In this document: piece after piece, positions 1 through 5,934 of the stretch
Layout of the letters: every line of letters starts with the position of its first letter
How positions within the stretch are numbered: the first letter of the stretch is position 1
Origin: Candidatus Omnitrophota bacterium
Lineage (GTDB): Bacteria > Omnitrophota > Gorgyraeia > B26-G9
DNA length: 16,690 nt
Reading direction: 5' to 3'
Assembly: GCA_022013205.1 (NCBI GenBank)
Contig: JAKLQT010000127.1
Span: 1 to 16,690, forward strand
Notes under the pieces: model-generated
Database searches by the model: none
What the model was told of the DNA's origin: nothing
Seen by the model: the letters and a program-made list of their open reading frames with translations, nothing else
Position numbers and translations under genes: made by a program

Positions 1-137
1 GGTGTTATCCTTAACTTGAGGGTAGATTACCCACGCGTTACTCACCCTTTTGCCGCTATCCCGAAGGATCGCACGACTTGCATGCCTAATCCACGCCGCC
101 AGCGTTCGTTCTGAGCCAGGATCAAACTCTCCAATAG
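1..137 (-). rRNA. rrs: 16S ribosomal RNA, 5' end (partial)
   Basis: The reverse strand carries the universal 16S start AGAGTTTGATCCTGGCTCAG at 111-130. It is followed by the conserved AACGAACGCTGGCGGCGTG stretch, the GCATGCAAGTCG stretch and GTGAGTAACGCGTGGGTAAT. By analogy with E. coli numbering the mature 5' end is near 137; the rest of the gene runs off the left edge. The GGCGGCGTGGATTAGGCATG variant resembles 16S genes of Planctomycetes and Omnitrophota (OP3), and the phylum guess rests mainly on it. A 5-bp inverted repeat (CCAAT 131-135, ATTGG 150-154) spans the expected 5' end and could be part of processing. An apparent reading frame across this region is spurious. Confidence 0.97.
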
Positions 138-186
138 AAAAGTTTGCTCATTGGCTTTGACTCGAGCTTGGCTATATTTTTTTAAT

Positions 187-199
187 TTGACAAAGAACA
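187..199 (-). promoter_or_regulatory. boxA-like antitermination element in rrn leader
   Basis: The minus strand reads TGTTCTTTGTCAA about 50 bases before the 16S 5' end. This is close to the bacterial rrn boxA consensus (TGCTCTTTAACA), which recruits NusB/NusE for rRNA antitermination. Its position between the promoters and 16S is as expected. The assignment is by motif only. Confidence 0.7.
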
Positions 200-322
200 A
201 ACATAAAAAAAAACAGGACACCATAAGATGCCGCTGCTAAAAATTACTGCTTTTTTGATTTTCGGAAGACGTTGTTTACTGCTTAATCATTCCTTGTAAT
301 CTTTAGTAGATCTTTGTACACT

Positions 323-350
323 TTTGTACATTAACTTTATTTTTTGTCAA
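323..350 (-). promoter_or_regulatory. Second (downstream) rrn promoter P2
   Basis: The minus strand has TTGACA (345-350), a 16-base spacer, then TACAAA (323-328). The -35 is perfect and the -10 moderate. Two TGTACA palindromes (325-330 and 315-320) sit on and just downstream of the -10, and could bind a regulator. Tandem P1/P2 promoters are usual for rRNA operons. Confidence 0.55.
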
Positions 351-362
351 TGTGCTACATTT

Positions 363-374
363 GTTACTTGTAAC
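363..374 (-). repeat. Palindrome between rrn P1 and P2
   Basis: GTTAC-TT-GTAAC is a perfect 5-bp inverted repeat just downstream of the predicted P1 start site and 12 bases upstream of the P2 -35. It lies inside a looser dyad (CTAC ... GTAG). It could be a regulator site or a leader hairpin; no known operator is recognised. Confidence 0.5.
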
Positions 375-383
375 GTAGATGAA

Positions 384-433
384 AATATACCATTTACTGA
401 TAACACTGTCAAGTTTTTTTTTATTTTTTTTTA
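384..433 (-). promoter_or_regulatory. Strong rrn promoter P1 with UP element
   Basis: The minus strand has TTGACA (407-412), a 17-base spacer and TATATT (384-389): a near-consensus sigma70 promoter facing 16S. Directly upstream are A-tracts of seven and nine bases separated by one T (414-430), the form of an UP element that binds the RNA polymerase alpha subunit. The tract begins at the fabZ stop codon (431-433), so there is no room for a terminator between fabZ and this promoter. Confidence 0.85.
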
Positions 434-865
434 AAGCAGTTGTTTTACGCTGAATCCGATAGTCGCCTCAGCCACGATTTTCTCTTCAACTTTAGCCTTT
501 GCAGCCATTATTCCACCGGTATTAAGCATCTTCATAGCCTCTATTTCTATTACCAGTTGGTCCCCGGGAACAACTGGAGCTTTCCACTTGATCTCGGCTT
601 TGCCGAAATAATAACGCACCTTGTTCTTTTCAACACGTTTCGTTTTTGCGTATAAAACAATCGCTGCCTGTGCCATTGCTTCTAATATCAGCACCCCCGG
701 CATAACCGGCATAGTTGGAAAATGGCCTTCAAAAAAATGCTCGTTTGTCGTTACGTTTTTTAACGCGATTATTTTTTTGCCTTCCTGTATTTCAAGTACT
801 TTATCTATAAGCAAAAAAGGATATTCCTGCGGCAGGATTTCCTGCAGTTCTGTTATTGTAAGCAT
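431..865 (-). CDS. fabZ: (3R)-hydroxyacyl-ACP dehydratase FabZ
   Basis: The 144-residue protein is the usual FabZ length and starts with the family's L(P)xxYPFLLIDKV segment (residues 11-23). FabZ removes water from beta-hydroxyacyl-ACP in the cytoplasmic type II fatty acid elongation cycle. The hot-dog active-site stretch is present: FEGHFP with catalytic His48, then PVMPGVLILEAMAQ with Glu62. The ATG at 863-865 is preceded by GAGGAGA at good spacing. The gene lies 29 bases after the heptose kinase gene and closes the envelope gene block. FabZ commonly sits near lpx genes because lipid A acylation draws on hydroxyacyl-ACP, which fits here. Its stop codon abuts the A/T-rich UP element of the rRNA promoter, so readthrough into the rrn operon seems possible. 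The identification is firm. Confidence 0.96.
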   Translation of the reverse strand: MLTITELQEILPQEYPFLLIDKVLEIQEGKKIIALKNVTTNEHFFEGHFPTMPVMPGVLILEAMAQAAIVLYAKTKRVEKNKVRYYFGKAEIKWKAPVVPGDQLVIEIEAMKMLNTGGIMAAKAKVEEKIVAEATIGFSVKQLL

Positions 866-894
866 TAGCTTCTCCTCTTTTTTGAACTTTGTTT

Positions 895-1881
895 TTAACT
901 ATCAAAATCTATCTTTTCGATCAGCTCTTTTTGCGAGCATGATCCTACACCAATCTTACCGACCACGACACCCGCGGCATAATTAGAAATATGAGCAGCT
1001 TCATTAAAACTTGCCCCGCTCGCCAAGGCGAGCGTAAAAGCACCGATCACTGTATCTCCTGCTCCGGATACATCAAAAACCTCCTGCGCGCGGGTCGGGA
1101 TATACTCAGGTCTCTTCCCTTGGACAAACAATGCCATGCCTGCCTCGCCGCGTGTAATGAGTACGGCGTTAAGGTTTAATTCTCTCAGCAGTTTTTCCCC
1201 TGCAGCATCAAGAGACTTTAAATCTATAATTTTTATCCCCGCGGCCTTTTCTGCCTCAAATTGATTGGGGGTAATGCATGTCACTCCTTTATAATATAAA
1301 AAATGTTCTTCCTTGGGATCAACCGTTATTATAAGTTTTCTTTTTTTTGCAATACTTAATATTGCCTTTATTAAATAAGGGCTTATCACTCCTTTGCCGT
1401 AATCTTCTATAATTATCGCTTTAAAATTTTTCGCGTTTTTCTTTACATAGGAGATTATCTTATCGGCTGTTTTTTTGCTCAAAGGGCTGATATGTTCCCT
1501 GTCCACCCTTACTACCTGCTGGTGACGCGCTACGATCCTTGTTTTCAATGTTGTATCTCGTCCGCTATCAACAATAACCCCCTTAATGTCCGTCTTGCGC
1601 TTTAAAAGCTTTTTAAGCGTTCTGCCCCATATGCCCCTTCCTATAATGCCTGTAATGGCCGCGCTCCCCTGAAGATCTCTGATACTGCAGGCGACATTGG
1701 CCGCTCCTCCGGGCATAAACGATTCTCTTTGCACATGCACAACAGGGACAGGTGCCTCAGGCGATATGCGTGATACCTCTCCCCAGATAAACTGATCCAG
1801 GATCAGGTCTCCTATGACCAGGATTTTAGACTCTTTAAATTTTTCAAGCAGATTTTTAAGCCTTGCTTTGTCAATGCTCAT
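895..1881 (-). CDS. rfaE1: D-glycero-beta-D-manno-heptose-7-phosphate kinase (PfkB family, single domain)
   Basis: A 328-residue ribokinase/PfkB-family sugar kinase matching the N-terminal (kinase) half of HldE/RfaE. It would phosphorylate D-glycero-D-manno-heptose 7-phosphate at C1 on the way to ADP-heptose, the donor for LPS inner core. Seen in sequence: the GDLILDQFIWGEVSRISPEA segment (24-43), typical of RfaE1; GGAANVA (58-64); substrate-side EDYGKGV (159-165); and the PfkB signature DVSGAGDTVIGAF (270-282) with catalytic base Asp276. The nucleotidyltransferase half of bifunctional HldE is absent, so a separate RfaE2/HldC is expected elsewhere. The ATG at 1879-1881 has a modest purine-rich site (GGGAAAG). 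It sits between the DUF3108 gene (69-base gap) and fabZ. The two GT9 heptosyltransferase-like genes nearby support the heptose assignment over other PfkB sugars. Confidence 0.9.
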   Translation of the reverse strand: MSIDKARLKNLLEKFKESKILVIGDLILDQFIWGEVSRISPEAPVPVVHVQRESFMPGGAANVACSIRDLQGSAAITGIIGRGIWGRTLKKLLKRKTDIKGVIVDSGRDTTLKTRIVARHQQVVRVDREHISPLSKKTADKIISYVKKNAKNFKAIIIEDYGKGVISPYLIKAILSIAKKRKLIITVDPKEEHFLYYKGVTCITPNQFEAEKAAGIKIIDLKSLDAAGEKLLRELNLNAVLITRGEAGMALFVQGKRPEYIPTRAQEVFDVSGAGDTVIGAFTLALASGASFNEAAHISNYAAGVVVGKIGVGSCSQKELIEKIDFDS

Positions 1882-1950
1882 AATATCTTTCCCTTTTTTG
1901 AACTCCTTCTAATGCTCGTTATTTTAACACAGCACAGCCCGCGGAGTCAA

Positions 1951-2787
1951 TCAGGATTCAGGCAGTTCCATTTTTATCAGGGTTGCCTGTGCTGTGCCAA
2001 CAGGCACCTTAAGCAGAATAATTAAGGGCACCCTGCGCATATCCGCGCTGAACCAGATACGCATGCTGCCTTCGGCATTCAAGCAATCGTCAAACTGCCG
2101 CTCAGAGTCCCGCGTAGGCTCCACCTGAAAAGCCAGGAAGCGCCCTGCAGGGGTTTTAATGAAGTGCTCTCTGCGCGCGTATATCCTGACTGGAAAGTTT
2201 TTCTTGCCTCCGTTTACCATAATATCCACACACTTGTTTAAGACAACATCGTTCTTCCTGAAATAATAGAACACGCCCAGCGGGTCCAAGGTATCAGCGG
2301 TAATATCAACCTCATATTTGCCTTTCTTGTCAACAGCATTTACCTTTAGTTTTGTAAAGTCATAATCCATTTCCTTGAAAATAAATTTTTTATTTATGTG
2401 TGTCTGCGAATTGTATTGAATAGGCTTAAATGTATCCGCATCAACAATTGATTCTATACTTCCTTTTACATTATAGAAAAAAGAAAAAAAACCGGTTGTA
2501 GATGCTTTTAAAACCACCCGGCATGTTTTCCCATTATTCTGAGTTTTATCTTTTTTTACCTCTAGAGTAGCATCACCCACACGCATCCCCAGCCAGGAAA
2601 CATTATAGGTAAGTTTTTCTCCGGGCACAAGTTTTCCCATCGGAGCAGCTATTGTTTTTGCCATCTCTGCTTCTGATTCAGGCGTAGCGCAGCCATGGAT
2701 TCTCTCGCGGGTTTTAAAATAACTGCAGCCGTTAATACTCAAGCTGCAAACCAAAAATACGATCACAATTAAATTTCTTCTGTTCAT
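1951..2787 (-). CDS. DUF3108 family lipoprotein
   Basis: A 278-residue protein with a short basic start, a hydrophobic stretch (5-17) and a lipobox SINGC giving lipidated Cys21, so it is probably a lipoprotein facing the periplasm. The mature part begins its DUF3108 core with GEKLTYNVSW (56-65) and GMRVGDATLEV (67-77), and has the family's later DPLGVFYYFR segment. Function is unknown; family members are exported beta-rich proteins often found with envelope genes. AAGGA precedes the ATG by five bases. It follows the heptosyltransferase gene by 14 bases and precedes the heptose kinase, so it is probably co-transcribed with LPS core genes. A role in LPS handling or sensing is inference only. 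Confidence 0.82.
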   Translation of the reverse strand: MNRRNLIVIVFLVCSLSINGCSYFKTRERIHGCATPESEAEMAKTIAAPMGKLVPGEKLTYNVSWLGMRVGDATLEVKKDKTQNNGKTCRVVLKASTTGFFSFFYNVKGSIESIVDADTFKPIQYNSQTHINKKFIFKEMDYDFTKLKVNAVDKKGKYEVDITADTLDPLGVFYYFRKNDVVLNKCVDIMVNGGKKNFPVRIYARREHFIKTPAGRFLAFQVEPTRDSERQFDDCLNAEGSMRIWFSADMRRVPLIILLKVPVGTAQATLIKMELPES

Positions 2788-2801
2788 GGAATCCTTTCTT
2801 C

Positions 2802-3809
2802 TTAAAGCATCTTCACTACCTGTTCATACACCTCATACGGGGTAATCTGGTACATGCAGCGGTTGTCTGTACATCCCTGCACATAGCAGGGAATTTCACA
2901 GCCTACGTCTTTTTGTAAAATTACTGTCTTGCCCGCTCCAACAGGGCCGGTCAAATCCGATGACGTGGGGCCGAAAATAGCCACTGTATTTGCGCCCACC
3001 GCCACAGATATATGCATGGGCCCTGAATCCGCGCTTACTACACAGTCTGAGGCTTTCATTATCGCCGCCAGCTGATGCAGTGTGGTTGAGCCTGTAATTC
3101 TCACCGGTTTTGTTTTCATCATTGATTCAATCCGCGCTGCCAGGCCTCTGTCTTTTTTCGCACCGGTAATAACCACTTTCAGCTTATTAATTTGCGCGAG
3201 CATATCACCCAATTTGGCAAAGTTCTCACTAGGCCAGCGCTTCATCATCCAGTTTCCGCCCGGATTTATAACCACATATTTCTCTCTCTCAGCGATACCG
3301 TTTTCTTTTAGGATCTGCTGCGCTTCCTGTTTATCTGTATTATTAATAAAAAATTCACAGTTGCGGTCCTGCGCTTTGATCCCGCAGCTTTTAAGAATAT
3401 TAAGAAAATAATCAATCTTATGCATCAGCTTATCCGGCGCGGGAATTGATCTAGTCAGCAGAAAAGACCGGTTTTTGGTATTGTAGCCTGTGCGGCTTGG
3501 AATGCTGGCCAGGAACCCGATCATTGCCCTGCGCAGTGACGGATGCAGCACATAGGCCTCATCAAATCTTTTCTTCCTGAGATATCTGATGAATTTTATC
3601 TTTGCCAAGATCGTTTGATGCTTGCCGTATTCATCATAAACTATTATTTCATTGATATGCGGATTGTTCTTTAAAACCTCTTCACAGCGGGAAATAACCA
3701 GGCAGGCAATATGCGCGACTTCGTTTGCCTCCCTGAGCGCCTTAAGCACCGGGGTGGAAAAAACAACATCACCCAACCAGTTTACATTTATAACTAAAAT
3801 TTTTTTCAT
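2802..3809 (-). CDS. ADP-heptose--LPS heptosyltransferase-like protein (GT9)
   Basis: A 335-residue GT-B fold enzyme of family GT9, which moves heptose from ADP-heptose onto the Kdo-lipid A inner core on the cytoplasmic face of the inner membrane. Seen: NWLGDVVFSTP (10-20) with the GD aspartate (Asp14) typical of WaaC/WaaF, NPGGNWMMKRWP (182-193), DSGPMH (261-266) and FGPT (279-282), the last two being the nucleotide-sugar side. Four cysteines near the C-terminus (304, 308, 313, 318) resemble a cluster in the GT9 half of the fusion at 5935-8019. The ATG overlaps the stop of the upstream deacetylase gene by four bases (ATGA, 3806-3809), indicating translational coupling. Whether it is heptosyltransferase I, II or a later enzyme cannot be settled here; the NPGG/KRWP pattern leans towards WaaF. 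Confidence 0.88.
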   Translation of the reverse strand: MKKILVINVNWLGDVVFSTPVLKALREANEVAHIACLVISRCEEVLKNNPHINEIIVYDEYGKHQTILAKIKFIRYLRKKRFDEAYVLHPSLRRAMIGFLASIPSRTGYNTKNRSFLLTRSIPAPDKLMHKIDYFLNILKSCGIKAQDRNCEFFINNTDKQEAQQILKENGIAEREKYVVINPGGNWMMKRWPSENFAKLGDMLAQINKLKVVITGAKKDRGLAARIESMMKTKPVRITGSTTLHQLAAIMKASDCVVSADSGPMHISVAVGANTVAIFGPTSSDLTGPVGAGKTVILQKDVGCEIPCYVQGCTDNRCMYQITPYEVYEQVVKML

Positions 3810-4579
3810 TTTCTTTTTATACGCCTGTCTTTAAAAAAAGTATAATAGCCGGAAACCTGCACCCAGAAAACCAACATATTGTCCGAACTTTGAGATATTC
3901 TGATCCGGCGTATCGCGTAGGTATCGTTTAAGGAAATTTTTGCATCAGGATGCGTTGCCAACGCAGCTTTATAACCGGAAAGCTTTGCCATCTCCTTTAC
4001 AAAAGGATTGAAATTACCGCAAGGATAACAAAAATAATCTATAACTGTATCGAGCTTTTTCTCTAAAATACGCTTAGACTCACTCAGCTCTTTAATTACA
4101 AACTCTTTACTCAGCGTATCCAGCGGGCAGTGACTCAGGCCGTGGCTTACAATCTCGATAAGCTCATCATCGTTAAGCTCTTTTATCTGCTCCCATCTCA
4201 TCATATCCTGTTTGCCCACCCACTCAGGAACAACCGAAATCGTGGCCGGCATTTTGTATTTTTTTAAGACCGGATATGCGTCTGTATAGTTGTCAACAAA
4301 TCCGTCATCAAAGGTAATAACCACTGATCTTTTATCCGGTTTTTTATTTTCTTTTAAAAGCGCCACGTATTCATCCATGGACAGGATATGGTAATTTCCC
4401 TTTTTTAAAAATCTCATCTGGCGTTCAAAACTCTCAGGAGATACAATCAGGCGAGAATTCTCCGCTCCCCGCGCGATACTGTGGTACATCAGCACAGGCA
4501 CCGAATAAGCATTATATAAAAATATAGCGATAAAAATACTTACGGCAACAGAAACTATTACAAGGATCTTCTTTTTCAT
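3806..4579 (-). CDS. Membrane-anchored polysaccharide deacetylase (CE4)
   Basis: A 257-residue carbohydrate esterase family 4 (NodB homology) protein. An N-terminal hydrophobic segment (about 5-24), preceded by lysines, should anchor it in the inner membrane with the catalytic domain in the periplasm. Motifs in order: PVLMYHSI (28-35); metal/acid motif TFDDG (89-93); zinc histidines in SHGLSH (His146, His150); FCYPCG (183-188), a variant of the usual RxPYG. Such enzymes remove N- or O-acetyl groups from glycans. It is wedged between a GT4 gene (ATGA overlap at 4576-4579) and a GT9 gene (ATGA overlap at 3806-3809), so the substrate is probably an LPS or other envelope sugar rather than an imported polymer; that is inference. 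The Shine-Dalgarno is weak, consistent with coupled translation. Confidence 0.88.
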   Translation of the reverse strand: MKKKILVIVSVAVSIFIAIFLYNAYSVPVLMYHSIARGAENSRLIVSPESFERQMRFLKKGNYHILSMDEYVALLKENKKPDKRSVVITFDDGFVDNYTDAYPVLKKYKMPATISVVPEWVGKQDMMRWEQIKELNDDELIEIVSHGLSHCPLDTLSKEFVIKELSESKRILEKKLDTVIDYFCYPCGNFNPFVKEMAKLSGYKAALATHPDAKISLNDTYAIRRIRISQSSDNMLVFWVQVSGYYTFFKDRRIKRK

Positions 4580-5658
4580 GAATCTTTCTTTATAGCTTCC
4601 GCATAGATCTTTTCAATATCAGCGGCCATCTTGCCCAGATTAAACCTCTCCTCAACTTCGTGCCTTCCCTTCTGCCCCAGGCGCATCGCTAAATTTCTGT
4701 CTTCCATCAGGTGCATGATTGCACTGGCTAAGGCCATGGGATTTCCCGGCTCAACAAGCAATCCGGAGACATCATGCTTTATGATTGAAGGTATACCCCC
4801 CACGTTTGAAGCAACAACAGGAACACCGCAGGCAAGCGCTTCTAATATGGAAAGCCCCAGTCCTTCCTGAAGAGAAGGCATTACAAATATATCTATCTCC
4901 TGCAATACTTCCGCTGTATTGGAAATAGAGGGCAGAAAAAACACCTTCGCGGAGATCTTAAGGTGTTCAGCCTGCTTGATGAGTTCATACTTAATCTTAC
5001 CCTGGCCGAAAACAAACAAACGCGCGTCCTCAAATTCGCGGATGACCTCTGCCATTGCCTCAATAAGATATTTATGTCCTTTAACCGTAGACAGCCTTGC
5101 GATAATACCCACGGTTCTACATTTGTAATCAGGATCTAACCTTTTACCCATGATCCTAAACATATCGATATCTATTCCGTTATGTACAAGCTTGACCTTT
5201 TCTTCAGGCACGTAAAAATCGATCAGCAAATGTTTTTGCACAGCCTCGCTTATAGCGATTACTCGCTCACCCCAGGCCGGATAAAGCTGCCTGCCCATAT
5301 TGCGCCGGAAAAAACCATGACAGGTGGACACAAAGGGAATCCCGGTAAGCTTGCTCATAAAACTGGCCAGAACCTGCGTAACCCGTGTCTGCGCATGGAT
5401 AATATCAAACTTCTCCGTCCTGTTTAGCATCAGCAGCCTGATCAGGCTCATCATGATCATCGGGTTTAATTCACTTTTAGTATTGATCGGGATATTGATC
5501 GTGCGTATTGCGTTTCTTTTAAAAAGAGAATGCATGTCTCCTGAGGAGGACGCGCAGACTACCTCATGGCCATTATTGATCAACGCTTTGGCAAGCGAAA
5601 ATGTATATGAACTTATCCCGCCAAAATTAATATGTGTTGTTATAAGCAGTACCTTCAT
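4576..5658 (-). CDS. Glycosyltransferase family 4
   Basis: A 360-residue GT-B retaining glycosyltransferase. The N-terminal acceptor domain has the GG loop at 13-14 (NFGGISSYT) and the TCHGFF segment (112-117). The C-terminal donor domain has the GT4 signature EGLGLSILEALACGVPVVAS (265-284), with the paired glutamates Glu265 and Glu273 that bind nucleotide sugar. The donor sugar cannot be told from sequence. The ATG at 5656-5658 follows AGAGGA at ideal spacing, so this gene starts a small operon (GT4, deacetylase, GT9) with four-base overlaps. The segment around 112-167 (TCHG, WGERVIAIS, HxxxDFxVxxEK, GIDIDMF) closely parallels the GT4 half of the neighbouring fusion gene, suggesting the two are paralogues. 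Confidence 0.9.
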   Translation of the reverse strand: MKVLLITTHINFGGISSYTFSLAKALINNGHEVVCASSSGDMHSLFKRNAIRTINIPINTKSELNPMIMMSLIRLLMLNRTEKFDIIHAQTRVTQVLASFMSKLTGIPFVSTCHGFFRRNMGRQLYPAWGERVIAISEAVQKHLLIDFYVPEEKVKLVHNGIDIDMFRIMGKRLDPDYKCRTVGIIARLSTVKGHKYLIEAMAEVIREFEDARLFVFGQGKIKYELIKQAEHLKISAKVFFLPSISNTAEVLQEIDIFVMPSLQEGLGLSILEALACGVPVVASNVGGIPSIIKHDVSGLLVEPGNPMALASAIMHLMEDRNLAMRLGQKGRHEVEERFNLGKMAADIEKIYAEAIKKDS

Positions 5659-5697
5659 AATTCCTCTATAAATCCGCTTTCCAGTTAACCGTTACCA

Positions 5698-5726
5698 GTT
5701 TAAGAGCTTTACATTAGATTAGTCAA
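5698..5726 (-). promoter_or_regulatory. Possible promoter for the GT4-deacetylase-GT9 operon
   Basis: The minus strand has TTGACT (5721-5726), 17 bases, then TTAAAC (5698-5703), about 40 bases before the GT4 start. The -35 is good and the -10 poor. A hairpin-forming repeat TAGCTC/GAGCTA (5727-5746) lies immediately upstream of the -35. Confidence 0.3.
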
Positions 5727-5837
5727 TAGCTCATAGCTGAGAGCTAATAACTTTTTGTACTATCCCCCAAGTAATGTTTACACTTTTAACCTGTAATTTT
5801 CCCTTACCGCTAACCGCTAAATGCTGTTTAAAAATTT

Positions 5838-5928
5838 ATCCCGCATGCTTTGAAAACCCCGGCTTTAAAGCCGGAGATAAAAATAAATCTGCGGGATTCC
5901 GCTCAGAAACCCCGGGCTTTAGCCCGGG
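5838..5928 (-). repeat. Pair of REP-like palindromes with outer stem; possible terminator
   Basis: Two GC-rich palindromes occur 54 bases apart in the same orientation: CCGGCTTTAAAGCCGG (5859-5874) and CCCGGGCTTTAGCCCGGG (5911-5928). Each is preceded by GAAA(A)C. The first is enclosed by an outer 8-bp inverted repeat, ATCCCGCA (5838-5845) with TGCGGGAT (5890-5897). They begin seven bases after the stop of the GT4-GT9 fusion gene. On the minus strand each stem is followed by a short T-rich stretch (GGTTTC, GGTTTTC), so they may stop transcription or protect mRNA ends. The form resembles REP elements mobilised by REP-associated tyrosine transposases; no transposase is in the window. The rest of the 5659-5934 gap holds small repeats (TTAGCGG twice at 5807-5820) and no gene that I can see. 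Confidence 0.65.
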
Positions 5929-5934
5929 TAAGCT

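Noticed and set aside
42..224. A 60-residue open frame on the minus strand
   Set aside because: It lies across the 16S rRNA 5' end and leader, so it is not a real gene.
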